From TMP-7 sp038212445 (GTDB lineage Bacteria > Acidobacteriota > Terriglobia > Bryobacterales > Bryobacteraceae): a stretch of DNA of 64,000 nucleotides. The notes beneath the pieces were generated by a model. The model was not told the DNA's origin. It saw nothing but the letters and a program-made list of their open reading frames with translations, and made no database searches. The position numbers and the translations under genes are program-made. Each line of letters starts with the position of its first letter. Within the stretch, counting starts at the first letter, position 1. This document shows positions 9,034 through 17,919 of the stretch, in pieces. The stretch spans positions 13,588 through 77,587 of the forward strand of contig JBBQUM010000035.1 of NCBI GenBank assembly GCA_038212445.1, given 5' to 3'.

Positions 9034-11700
9034 TTGTCCTGGCTAACGAGACTCAAGAACGCATTGAACCCGCAGCGGCTGGATGATGAACTTGCCGCAG
9101 AGCTGCGCGATCATGTCGAGCGCCGCGCTGAGGACCTTCGCGCCGGCGGCTTGAGTGCCGCCGAGGCTGATCGGCAGGCCGCGTTGGCCTTTGGCAACAT
9201 AACCGGACTACGCGAACAAAGCCGTGAGCTGAAGCTCTGGACGACACTCGAAGGAACGAGCCAGGACGTTCGCTACGCCTGGCGCGGACTGCTTCGCAAT
9301 CCGGCCTTCGCCGTGACCGCCGTCCTGTCGCTTGGGCTGGCCATCGGTGCCAACACCGCGATCTATTCGATTATCGACGCTGCCCTTTTCCGATCGCTCC
9401 CGCTGCCCCAACCGGATCGGCTGTTCACACTGACATCGAATGAAAGTGACCCTGCCGGAATGCCGCCGTCCGTCGACGCCACCCCGTTCAGTTACCCGCT
9501 GTTTGTTCAACTGCGCGAGGCGGCTGCCGGCTCTGCGCAGCTGGCCCTCTTCGACACGCCGAGTCTCGTTGAGGCACAGGCATTCGATACGAACTCGCCT
9601 TATGAGGATGTGACCCGGCAGTTCGTTTCACCCGACTCGTTCAGTGCGCTGGGAGTTCCGCCCGCTCTCGGCCAACTCTTCTCCTCGAGCGAGGATCATT
9701 ACCCTTCGCCGCGAGCCGCGGTGGTGATTAGCCACGACTACTGGAAGCGGCGTTTTGGAGGTGATACCGGCGTGGTGGGACGCAAGTTCATTGTGGACGG
9801 TAGAACATATTCGATTCTCGGCGTTGCCCGCAAAGGGTTCTCCGGCATCGAAGCAGGCAAGCACGTCGATGTATGGCTTCCAGTCACTGTGCACGACCCT
9901 ACAATTCTGACAACGCCCGACATCCGGATCTTTCATATCCTGGGCAGGCTCGCGCCGGGCACGGGAAGGGAGTCACTGGCGAAGCGCTTGCAGCCTTCCT
10001 TCCAGCAACATCAGGAGACGAGAAGTTCTGTCGCGTCAGGGATGTCCGCGGCAGCGCTCCGCCAGCTAAAGCAGTCGCGGCTCACGGCACAACCGGGGGC
10101 GAACGGACTGTCGTCGTTTCGCGGGACTTTTTCAAAACCGTTATGGATCCTACTGGTGGTTGCCGCGTGCATTCTGCTGATCGCCTGCGCCAACGTAGCG
10201 AGCCTGTTGTTGACCCGCTCCACTGCCCGGGCGTCGGAGATCTCTCTGCGTGTTTCCTTAGGAGCGCGCCGAGCGCGTCTGGTGCGTCAACTTCTAGCCG
10301 AGAGTCTATTGATCTCGCTGGCCGCGGGAGCACTCGGATGGGGAATCGCTTATACCGGTGCTCCGGCGCTGGTGGCTATGGTTGCCACCAAGGCCAGTCC
10401 GGTCCGACTCGATCTGGCTCTCGACAGTCGAGTGCTGTGGTTCTGCGGCACTGTCTGCTCACTGGCTGCACTGTTCTTCGGGCTGTTGCCCGCCTGGCAT
10501 GCAACCAGCTCGGCGCCGATGTTTGCTCTCCGACATGCCGCCGGGCAGACCGGACGCCTTCGCCTGAGTCGGCTTTTCGTTGGCCTGCAAGTGGCATTCG
10601 CATTTTGTCTCGTCACCGGTGGGGCAGGCTTCCTATTCAGCCTGCGCAATCTGGCCGCAGTAGATACAGGTTTCGACGCAAAGGGAGTAACCGTGCTGAC
10701 GATCACCAACTCAGCGCCACAGCACGACCGCCAGTTAGCGCTGATGCAGCAGCTACGCTTGCGTGCCGCCGCGCTACCAGGCGTGCAGGGTGTAGCTGCC
10801 GGCTGGATGGCGATCTTCTCCGGGGCGCGCCGCGAACAGAGGGTGGTCTTACCCGGCAAGCCGCCATCGGAGCGGCAGGAAACGTTCTACCGTGTCTCGC
10901 CCGGCTACTTCGCAACTCTGCGCACTCCTCTTCTCGGCGGACGTGACTTTTCGCCGGCCGACAATGACAACGAACCTGTGCCAACGGTCGTAAATCGGGC
11001 ATTCGCTAAGAGATACTTCGGAAACGAAGAGGTACTCGACCGTGAATTCAGGCGCGACGACGGCGTGCGTCATCGGATTATCGGCATAGCCGCCAATTCC
11101 TACTTTGGTGACCTTCGGCACGGACCGGAGCCCATCGTCTACATGCCGATGAAGCCTCCAAGGGCATTCACTCTCTACTTTCGCTCCGCGTACGACCCGG
11201 CCTCGGTGGCAAACATGGTTCAGCACGAGGCCGAGACGTTGGGGTCAGGAATACGGGTGAGGGACGTAACGACGATGGACGCGTTGGTAGGAAGCACGAT
11301 GTTAAGAGAGAGGCTTCTCGCCTGTGTGGGCGGCGCTTTCGCATTTCTTGGTCTTATCCTGGCCGCCACTGGCCTGTTCGGACTTCTGAACTACTCGGTC
11401 ACCAGAAGAACGCGGGAAATTGGAATCCGCTCCGCGCTTGGGGCCAAGCGATGGTCGATCTATCGTCTGGTGCTGCGAGATCTGGCAGGCATCACCGGAG
11501 GAGGGTTACTGGCCGGACTGGCCGGCTCGCTCGTGTTGATGCGCGTGACACGATCGCTTCTATTCGGCATCGAGCCGGTGGACCCGCTTGTCATCGGCAC
11601 GGCACTCGCCGTTTTCGTTATCGCCGCGGCGGTCGCAGGTGGCTTGCCGGCCCGGCGCGCCGCCAAAATCGATCCTTTAGTCGCCCTGCGATACGAGTAG
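9034..11700 (+). CDS. ADOP family permease, copy 3
   Basis: An 888-aa ADOP protein starting at TTG 9034, supported by GAGGAG at 9023-9028 with 5-nt spacing; the start MSWLTRLKN mirrors copy 1. The order is N-terminal helical segment, TM1 around 95 (LGLAIGANTAIYSIIDAALF), first periplasmic domain, FtsX block with ACANVASLLLTRSTARASEI, second periplasmic domain, and last FtsX block with LFGLLNYSVTRRTREIGIRS. It ends DPLVALRYE. The second periplasmic domain is somewhat shorter than in the other copies. It is coupled to PadR copy 3. Confidence 0.92.
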   Translation: MSWLTRLKNALNPQRLDDELAAELRDHVERRAEDLRAGGLSAAEADRQAALAFGNITGLREQSRELKLWTTLEGTSQDVRYAWRGLLRNPAFAVTAVLSLGLAIGANTAIYSIIDAALFRSLPLPQPDRLFTLTSNESDPAGMPPSVDATPFSYPLFVQLREAAAGSAQLALFDTPSLVEAQAFDTNSPYEDVTRQFVSPDSFSALGVPPALGQLFSSSEDHYPSPRAAVVISHDYWKRRFGGDTGVVGRKFIVDGRTYSILGVARKGFSGIEAGKHVDVWLPVTVHDPTILTTPDIRIFHILGRLAPGTGRESLAKRLQPSFQQHQETRSSVASGMSAAALRQLKQSRLTAQPGANGLSSFRGTFSKPLWILLVVAACILLIACANVASLLLTRSTARASEISLRVSLGARRARLVRQLLAESLLISLAAGALGWGIAYTGAPALVAMVATKASPVRLDLALDSRVLWFCGTVCSLAALFFGLLPAWHATSSAPMFALRHAAGQTGRLRLSRLFVGLQVAFAFCLVTGGAGFLFSLRNLAAVDTGFDAKGVTVLTITNSAPQHDRQLALMQQLRLRAAALPGVQGVAAGWMAIFSGARREQRVVLPGKPPSERQETFYRVSPGYFATLRTPLLGGRDFSPADNDNEPVPTVVNRAFAKRYFGNEEVLDREFRRDDGVRHRIIGIAANSYFGDLRHGPEPIVYMPMKPPRAFTLYFRSAYDPASVANMVQHEAETLGSGIRVRDVTTMDALVGSTMLRERLLACVGGAFAFLGLILAATGLFGLLNYSVTRRTREIGIRSALGAKRWSIYRLVLRDLAGITGGGLLAGLAGSLVLMRVTRSLLFGIEPVDPLVIGTALAVFVIAAAVAGGLPARRAAKIDPLVALRYE

Positions 11701-11756
11701 CCGCATCACCACCCCCCGTTGCTCGCAAAAGCGGAGCGCGGTAAGCTGATGAGCAC

Positions 11757-12383
11757 ATGAGTGACGCCAACGCTGGCGCTGCCGCCGGCAGAAGTATGGC
11801 GCCGTCGGAAACTGGGAATGAGTGGGCAACACGCCAGGCTAACTGGTCGGTTCTCATTCTGAAGATCGCGCAAGGCGATCAAGGGTCGATGGCGCGTCTT
11901 TACGACGACACGTCGCAATTGGTGTATTCGCTCGCCGTGCGCATGCTAGGTAACACCGCCGACGCCGAAGAAGTTGCTCTCGACGTGTATAACCAGGTTT
12001 GGCGGAGCGCCGAGCGTTACTCTCGCGATCGGGGCACTGTATTCGCCTGGATCATGAATATGACTCGCAGCCGCGCCATCGATCACATTCGTTCACGCGC
12101 CTTGCGCAACAAGACGAGCGAACCAATCGAGAATGCCGACCTGCTTCGTGATTTAGCCGATACTCCGGATCGCCTCTCCGAGGTAAATCAACAGCGCATC
12201 AAGATCCGACATGCCATGGGTCAGCTCCCGCCCGATCAGAGAGTGTGCATTGAGATGGCTTTTTTCTCCGGATTGAGCCATTCAGAGCTGGCCGAGAAAT
12301 TGGGGGAACCGCTGGGCACCGTGAAAACGAGAATTCGTTCAGGTATGCTGAAATTACGCTCAGCATTGGGTGACTTGGCGTGA
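11757..12383 (+). CDS. ECF-type RNA polymerase sigma factor
   Basis: A 208-aa sigma-70 family factor of the extracytoplasmic function group. Region 2 spans roughly residues 40-110 (ARLYDDTSQLVYSLAVRMLG and GTVFAWIMNMTRSRAIDHIR). Region 4 spans about 150-205 (LPPDQRVCIEMAFFSGLSHS and PLGTVKTRIRSGMLKLR). There is no region 1 or 3. A GTGA overlap joins it to the cupin gene, whose C-terminal domain is of ChrR type, so this is probably a sigma/anti-sigma pair. Acidobacterial relatives respond to oxidative or singlet-oxygen stress, but the signal here is inference. Confidence 0.93.
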   Translation: MSDANAGAAAGRSMAPSETGNEWATRQANWSVLILKIAQGDQGSMARLYDDTSQLVYSLAVRMLGNTADAEEVALDVYNQVWRSAERYSRDRGTVFAWIMNMTRSRAIDHIRSRALRNKTSEPIENADLLRDLADTPDRLSEVNQQRIKIRHAMGQLPPDQRVCIEMAFFSGLSHSELAEKLGEPLGTVKTRIRSGMLKLRSALGDLA

Positions 12384-12847
12384 GCGAAGTGTTAAATGGA
12401 TTGGATTTCAGCGCGGATGAAATCCGCGGCATGGAGAAAACTGTTGCTTGCCTTGCATTGGCAGGTCCAGCGCTGACTCCGCCTCCGAGCCTCCGTGCGC
12501 GGCTACTGGAAAATCTTCAGCCCCGCACGTTCCTGATCACGCGCGGCTCCGACAGCGGCTGGAAGCGATTCCCGGCTCCCGGCATCGAGTTCAAGCACCT
12601 GATGAAGGACCCTCAAACCGGCACTCGTTCGTTTCTTTTACGGATGCAACCGGGCGCGGTGCTCCCTCCTCATCACCACACCCAAGCCGAGCACTGTTAC
12701 GTGGTTGAAGGCGAAGTCAATGACGGTGAGCATTCGCTCACGGCAGGTGACTATGAATTGCGCCTGCCCGATTCGGAACACACCGCTGTCACCACTTCGC
12801 AGGGCGCGGTAATCCTCATTATTGCCGGCGCTCACGACGAGCACTAA
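12380..12847 (+). CDS. ChrR-like cupin protein, putative anti-sigma factor
   Basis: A 155-aa protein starting at GTG 12380, which overlaps the sigma factor stop (GTGA). Residues 1-50 form a short helical segment (LPPPSLRARLLENLQ-like region) resembling the tail of anti-sigma domains but without the HxxxCxxC zinc motif. Residues about 60-150 form a ChrR-type cupin with the metal-site pattern PPHHHTQAEHCYVVEGEV and a later SEHTA. In ChrR the cupin senses the signal and the N-terminal zinc domain holds the sigma factor; here only the cupin half is complete. It may bind the sigma factor by a reduced helix, or act as a separate sensor. Confidence 0.8.
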   Translation: MSEVLNGLDFSADEIRGMEKTVACLALAGPALTPPPSLRARLLENLQPRTFLITRGSDSGWKRFPAPGIEFKHLMKDPQTGTRSFLLRMQPGAVLPPHHHTQAEHCYVVEGEVNDGEHSLTAGDYELRLPDSEHTAVTTSQGAVILIIAGAHDEH

Positions 12848-12852
12848 TCACG

Positions 12853-13383
12853 ATGAATAGTTTTGTTCCAGGCATTCCGGCGGCATCGGAGTACAACGCG
12901 GCGTATGGCGTCTACATCGGCAAGGCAGAGAAATTTGCAGCGCCGATTGACCGGCTGGACGAACAACTGTCGGAAGTCCTGTCGCTGCTCGAACCGCTGA
13001 ATGAAGCCCAACAACTCCACCGGTACGCTCCCGGGAAATGGAGTGTGAAGGAGATGCTCGGCCATATCATCGACGGCGAGCGAGTCTTCTCATACCGCGC
13101 TTTGCGAATTGGGCGCGGCGACACCACTCCCCTGCCCGGCTTTGAGCAGGACGGCTATGTCACGCTAGCGGAGTCGGATCGGGTGGAGTGGAGCGAACTG
13201 CTGGAGGAGTTCGAGCATGTCCGCCGGAGCACGATCCTCATGCTGCGCCACTTCCCGCCGACTGCCTGGGTGCGCATGGGCACGTCGAGCGACATCTCAG
13301 TGAGCGTTCGCGCGATGGTGTACGTGATCATCGGGCATGTCGAACATCACTTGGGAATCCTCAAAGAACGCTACAGCCTTTAG
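12853..13383 (+). CDS. DinB superfamily protein
   Basis: A 176-aa four-helix-bundle protein with the pattern WSVKEMLGHIIDGERVFSYR in the first half and VIIGHVEHHLGILKERY at the end; the spaced histidines are the usual metal ligands of DinB/YfiT-like proteins. Members include thiol-dependent S-transferases and stress-induced proteins. It follows the sigma/anti-sigma pair by 5 bp, which suggests that it is an output or accessory of that stress module. Its last 4 bp overlap the end of the convergent purH gene. The exact reaction cannot be inferred. Confidence 0.85.
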   Translation: MNSFVPGIPAASEYNAAYGVYIGKAEKFAAPIDRLDEQLSEVLSLLEPLNEAQQLHRYAPGKWSVKEMLGHIIDGERVFSYRALRIGRGDTTPLPGFEQDGYVTLAESDRVEWSELLEEFEHVRRSTILMLRHFPPTAWVRMGTSSDISVSVRAMVYVIIGHVEHHLGILKERYSL

Positions 13384-14936
13384 TGGCGGAAGTGGCGGAC
13401 TCCGGTAAAGACCATCGCCAGTCCCAACTTATCTGCGGCGGCGATGACATCGGCGTCGCGCACTGAGCCACCGGGCTGAATGACGGCGGTAACGCCATGC
13501 CGCGCCGCTTCCTCCACTCCGTCAGGAAACGGGAAGAACGCGTCGGACGCAACCACCGTTCCCGTCAGCGGCAGCACGGCTTTCATCGCGCCCACTTTCA
13601 CAGAGTCAACCCGGCTCATCTGGCCCGCACCGGCACTGACGCTCTGCCCAGCGCGTGCGTAGACGATGGCGTTCGACTTCACGTGCTTTACAACTTTCCA
13701 GCCGAATAGAAGCGCGCGCCATTCTTCCTCGGTAGGCGGACGGACTGTTTTCACTGCCGCCTCTGAGCGATCGAGACGGTGAGAATCCTGGGTCTGCGCC
13801 AGGAAGCCGCCTGAGATCGACCTCACGACAAGTTCCTCAGCCGTCAACTCAGGAATGCGCACCAGTCGCAGGTTCTTCTTGGCGCTGAGCACCTCCAGCG
13901 CCGCGGCAGAGAAAGCAGGAGCCGCAATCGCTTCCACAAACAGTTTGGCCACCTCGCTTGCTGTTTCGGCATCGAGTTCGCGATTAAACGCCAGCACTCC
14001 GCCAAAAGCAGATATGGGATCGGCTTCGAGCGCTTTACGATAGCTTTCGACGAGCGACATCGATTCGGCGCAACCGCACGGGTTGGTGTGCTTGATGATG
14101 GCCGCCGCGGGATCGTCAAATTCCCGAATGAGTTGCCAGGCAGCATCCAGGTCAACCAGGTTGTTGTAGGACAGCTCTTTGCCCTGAAGTTGCTCGCCCG
14201 ATGCAACGCCGCCATGACCTGTCGAGTAGAGCGCCGCCGACTGATGCGGATTCTCTCCGTAGCGCATAGTCATCGAGCGGCGGGCGCGTAAATCCAGCAC
14301 TTCCGGAGTCACCTCTGGCTCGTCCTCAAAACGCCCGTCATTGACGTGAATGCGCGCAAGCCGGGCGCTGATCGCGCGATCGTAGCGGGCCGTGGTGGAG
14401 AAGGCCTGCTGCGCCAGTCGCCAGTGCGTGGCGAGGGACAAAGATCCTCCGCTGCCTCGAAGCTCCGCGAGCAGATCACCATAATCAGCGGCAGAAGTGA
14501 CCACCGCGACATCCTGGTAGTTCTTGGCGCCGGCGCGAATCATCGTTGGCCCGCCGATATCGATGTTCTCGATCAGTTCCGAGACGGTGGCTTCCGGATT
14601 CGAGGCGATCTTTTCAAATTGATAGAGATTCACCACCACCATGTCGATGGCGGGAATGTCGTGTTCGCGGATGGACTTCATGTGCTCGGGATTCGAGCGC
14701 ATTGCAAGCACGCCCCCGGCTACGCGTGGGTGAATCGTCTTCACGCGGCCATCCAGCATTTCGGGGAATCCAGTAACGTCGGCAACTTCGCGAACAGCCA
14801 CGCCCGCGTCGCGCAAGGCACGCCAGGTGCCGCCCGTCGAGATTAATTCGATACCAAGTGAGGAGAGTCCGCGGGCAAATTCAGCGACGCCGGTTTTGTC
14901 GGTGACGCTGATGAGCGCGCGTTCAATTTTCGCCAT
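13380..14936 (-). CDS. purH: Bifunctional AICAR formyltransferase/IMP cyclohydrolase
   Basis: Catalyses the last two steps of de novo purine synthesis in the cytosol: formylation of AICAR with 10-formyl-THF, then ring closure to IMP. The N-terminal MGS-like cyclohydrolase domain starts ALISVTDKTGVAEFARGL and includes the loop with DGRVKTIHPRVAGGVL. The transformylase domain includes RYGENPHQSAALY, KHTNPCGCA, and the C-terminal DAFFPFPDGVEEAARHG. I chose the ATG at 14936 (MAKIERALIS) because family members start there; an in-frame ATG at 14954 would add six residues. At 518 aa it has normal length. It is divergent from the IDH gene, 51 bp away. Confidence 0.96.
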   Translation of the reverse strand: MAKIERALISVTDKTGVAEFARGLSSLGIELISTGGTWRALRDAGVAVREVADVTGFPEMLDGRVKTIHPRVAGGVLAMRSNPEHMKSIREHDIPAIDMVVVNLYQFEKIASNPEATVSELIENIDIGGPTMIRAGAKNYQDVAVVTSAADYGDLLAELRGSGGSLSLATHWRLAQQAFSTTARYDRAISARLARIHVNDGRFEDEPEVTPEVLDLRARRSMTMRYGENPHQSAALYSTGHGGVASGEQLQGKELSYNNLVDLDAAWQLIREFDDPAAAIIKHTNPCGCAESMSLVESYRKALEADPISAFGGVLAFNRELDAETASEVAKLFVEAIAAPAFSAAALEVLSAKKNLRLVRIPELTAEELVVRSISGGFLAQTQDSHRLDRSEAAVKTVRPPTEEEWRALLFGWKVVKHVKSNAIVYARAGQSVSAGAGQMSRVDSVKVGAMKAVLPLTGTVVASDAFFPFPDGVEEAARHGVTAVIQPGGSVRDADVIAAADKLGLAMVFTGVRHFRH

Positions 14937-14987
14937 GTGTGACCATTCTGGCATGGCTGGGCGCCTTCATCACCTACAATTAGAATC

Positions 14988-15995
14988 GTGAGCTATCCAG
15001 TTACTTTGATCCCGGGCGATGGAATCGGACCCGAGGTCACAGCGGCCGCCGTGAAGGCTATTGCTGCAACCGGCGTCGACATTGAATGGGAAAAAATTGA
15101 ACTCAACGAGGAAGTGATTTTAAAGACGCGGGAAACGCTTCCCCGCCCTGTCATCGACTCGTTGCATCGTACTCACACGGGTCTCAAGGGCCCGGTGACG
15201 ACGCCGATCGGCGGCGGTTACACCAGTGTGAACGTGGCTCTGCGCAAAGAGCTTGACCTGTTCGCGAACGTGCGCCCCGTGCGGACCATTCCCGGTATCA
15301 AAACCCGATACCAGGATGTGAAGATCGACATGGTGATCTTCCGCGAGAACACCGAGGATCTGTACGCCGGCCTGGAGCACGAGGTGGTACACGACGTGGT
15401 CACCAGCCTCAAGGTGATCACGCGTATCGCGTCGATGAGGATTGCGAAAGACGCGTTCAAGTTCGCCCGCTTTACGGGACGCAAGAAGGTGACGGCGGTC
15501 CACAAGGCGAACATCATGAAGCTGAGCGACGGCTTGTTTCTGCGATGCTGTCGCGAAGCAGCTGCCGGTTATCCTGAGATCGCGTATAACGAGCTGATCG
15601 TCGACAATGCGTCGATGCAGATGGTGATGCGTCCCGAGCAATTCGACGTACTGCTGATGCCGAACCTATATGGCGACATCGTCTCGGACCTCGCAGCGGG
15701 CCTGGTGGGCGGACTGGGAATCGTGCCGGGCGCGAACATCGGCGAGAAGCATGCGGTGTTTGAAGCGGTCCACGGCAGCGCGCCGGACATCGCAGGCAAA
15801 GGGATCGCGAATCCAACAGCGGTAATGCTCTCAGCGGTGATGATGCTGATTCACCTGGACGAGCAAGATGCCGCCAACCGGCTACGCGACGCCATTCTGT
15901 CGGTCTACTCCAAGGGCGAGACCATGCCCGGCGACATCGGCGGCAAGGCAACTACCAACGAGTTCACCGACGCAGTGATCCGCGAGATGAAGTAG
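14988..15995 (+). CDS. NAD-dependent isocitrate dehydrogenase-type enzyme
   Basis: A beta-decarboxylating dehydrogenase of 335 aa starting at GTG 14988. It has the N-terminal LIPGDGIGPEV, the substrate-binding helix with FANVRPVRTIPGI, FRENTEDLYAGLEHEV, the active-site region HKANIMKLSDGLFL, the metal-binding LYGDIVSDLAAGLVGGLG, and the NAD-pocket stretch VHGSAPDIAGKGIANP. FRENTEDLYAG and overall length favour isocitrate over isopropylmalate dehydrogenase, so I assign it to the TCA cycle. A homoisocitrate or tartrate dehydrogenase role remains possible. The neighbouring genes (purH, GH3) give no pathway context. Confidence 0.85.
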   Translation: MSYPVTLIPGDGIGPEVTAAAVKAIAATGVDIEWEKIELNEEVILKTRETLPRPVIDSLHRTHTGLKGPVTTPIGGGYTSVNVALRKELDLFANVRPVRTIPGIKTRYQDVKIDMVIFRENTEDLYAGLEHEVVHDVVTSLKVITRIASMRIAKDAFKFARFTGRKKVTAVHKANIMKLSDGLFLRCCREAAAGYPEIAYNELIVDNASMQMVMRPEQFDVLLMPNLYGDIVSDLAAGLVGGLGIVPGANIGEKHAVFEAVHGSAPDIAGKGIANPTAVMLSAVMMLIHLDEQDAANRLRDAILSVYSKGETMPGDIGGKATTNEFTDAVIREMK

Positions 15996-15996
15996 C

Positions 15997-17832
15997 TTAC
16001 CAGCTCAGTCCGTGACCGAGCGGGAACAGCGTTTTGTAACCAGCATCGGCGCGGTTGAGGCTGGTTGATGCGGCCGACGGCCAGGTGAACGACAGCTTCC
16101 CTTTGGGCTTGTGTTCGCCGAAGAGGACGTCGGTGACGCCCTGGCCTTCAGTTCCGGGCAGCCATGCGGCGACGACGGCGTCGGCGCTCTTGAGGATTTC
16201 GTCGATGATCAGCGGACGGCCTGAGAGCAGCACGACGACGACGGGAATGCCGGTGGCCTTCATGCGATGGACGAGCGCGACATCCTCGGCGGCGAGCGCG
16301 AGTGAAGTGCGGTCGCCGAGCATTTCGGCGTAGGGCATCTCGCCAATCACAACGATCCTGACTTTTGAATTGCCGGGCTTGTCGGCGCCGGCACTGTAGC
16401 TCGCGCCAGGGACAACCTTCTTTATGGCCTGCAGAATAGTGGTGCCGCCGGTGGTGGTGGCTCCCGCTTTACCTTGCCAGGTGATGGTCCAGCCGCCGCA
16501 CTGACGTCCGATGTCATCGGCGGCGGCGCCGGCGACGTAGACAGCCTGAGATTTGTTGAGCGGCAGAACATGATTGTCGTTCTTCAGGACTACCACTGAC
16601 TCAGCGACGGCCTGGCGGGCGACGGCACGATGCTCCGCTGAGCCGAAGGTTTTGTGCAGACTGCGGTCGGCGAGGTGCGAGCGCTTCTCATTCATCAGGC
16701 CGAGGGCAAATTTCGTACGTAGGATGCGGGTGACGGCGTCGTTGATGCGCGACATTGGAACCTTGCCGTCCTTCACCAGTTGGAGCAGCGTCGTGTAGAA
16801 CTCCACGTAATGTTCGGGCACCATCACCATGTCCATTCCGGCGTTGATGGACTTTTCGATTTGCGCGGCGCGGTTGCCGGGAAGTTGATCGAGAGCGTTG
16901 TAGTCGGAAATCAGGAAGCCCTCGAAGCCAAGCTCGTCCTTGAGGATCTCGGTCATGAGGCGATGGGAGGCAGAGCACTTCTCACCATTCCAACTGCTGT
17001 AGGACGGCATGACGGTGCCAGCGCCGGCGGCAATGGTGGTGAGATAGCCTTGCAGGTGGATCTTACGCAGAGTGGCTTCATCGAGGCGAACGTCGCCTTG
17101 ATCGAGCGGGAAGCGATCGGACGATCCCTTCTGCTTCGGCATGCCGGTGCCGAAGGAAGTGCCACCGTCGGCAAGATAATGTTTGGCGCAGGCCAGGACG
17201 GCCAGCGGGTCGTCGAGTTTGCCGCGCTGGAGACCGCGAGTGGCGGCGGCGCCAAGCTCCTTGACGATGTCGGGGGACTCGGAATAGCCCTCGTACGTGC
17301 GGCCCCAGCGAATGTCCTGCGGCACGGTGACGCATGGTGCAAAGGCCCAATTGATGCCGGTGGCGCGAATTTCCTCGCTGGTGATGCGAGCGGCAGCCTC
17401 CACGAGTTTCGCGTTGCGGGTACAGCCGAGTCCGATGTTGTGCGGGAAGACGGTGGCGCCGATCACGTTGTTGTGGCCGTGGAGCGCGTCAACGCCGTAG
17501 AGCAGTGGAATGCGTGAAGGCGTCTTGAGGGCGCGCGCCTGGTAGCGGTCGTACATATCCGTCCAGGACATGAGGTCGTTGCCGGACTTGGGATCGGAGT
17601 CGCCACCACTGAGGAGCGAACCGAGATGGTACTTCTCGATGTCGTCGAGGCTCTTCAGATACATCTGGTCAGGCTGAGTCATTTGCCCGATCTTCTGCTC
17701 GAGCGAGAGGCGGGCCAGGACGGGTCGAACCTGGGGGTCGAAGCGGGAGAAGGGGCCGTCCTTCTTTTCGGCCCGGAGGGCAGTTAAACCGGCGACGGAG
17801 GCGGCGAGAAATGCGCGACGGGATGAAGTCAT
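15997..17832 (-). CDS. Tat-exported beta-glucosidase, GH3
   Basis: A 611-aa family 3 glycosidase. The N-terminus MTSSRRAFLAASVAGLTALR has a twin-arginine signal. The GH3 N-domain includes LYGVDALHGHNNVIGATVFP, the KHY pair near 217 (CAKHYLADGGT) and the nucleophile Asp310 in GFEGFLISDYNALDQL. The GH3 C-domain follows from about 400 to 600 with LLSGRPLIIDEI and AAWLPGTEGQGV. It ends FPLGHGLSW without the fibronectin III domain found in larger GH3 enzymes. It likely hydrolyses beta-linked glucosides released from plant or microbial polysaccharides in the periplasm. It is convergent with the IDH gene, one base apart. Confidence 0.94.
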   Translation of the reverse strand: MTSSRRAFLAASVAGLTALRAEKKDGPFSRFDPQVRPVLARLSLEQKIGQMTQPDQMYLKSLDDIEKYHLGSLLSGGDSDPKSGNDLMSWTDMYDRYQARALKTPSRIPLLYGVDALHGHNNVIGATVFPHNIGLGCTRNAKLVEAAARITSEEIRATGINWAFAPCVTVPQDIRWGRTYEGYSESPDIVKELGAAATRGLQRGKLDDPLAVLACAKHYLADGGTSFGTGMPKQKGSSDRFPLDQGDVRLDEATLRKIHLQGYLTTIAAGAGTVMPSYSSWNGEKCSASHRLMTEILKDELGFEGFLISDYNALDQLPGNRAAQIEKSINAGMDMVMVPEHYVEFYTTLLQLVKDGKVPMSRINDAVTRILRTKFALGLMNEKRSHLADRSLHKTFGSAEHRAVARQAVAESVVVLKNDNHVLPLNKSQAVYVAGAAADDIGRQCGGWTITWQGKAGATTTGGTTILQAIKKVVPGASYSAGADKPGNSKVRIVVIGEMPYAEMLGDRTSLALAAEDVALVHRMKATGIPVVVVLLSGRPLIIDEILKSADAVVAAWLPGTEGQGVTDVLFGEHKPKGKLSFTWPSAASTSLNRADAGYKTLFPLGHGLSW

Positions 17833-17919
17833 GCCACTCCCATATTACGACTCCATTCTCCGAAATTGGGAAGCAGCTAAAATCTCTATCGAGGCGAGTT
17901 TCACGGGCATCAAAGGGAC

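Noticed and set aside
2334..11700. Tandem ADOP genes as a recent duplication or mobile block
   Set aside because: The permeases are clearly diverged in sequence, and no flanking repeats or transposase genes are seen.
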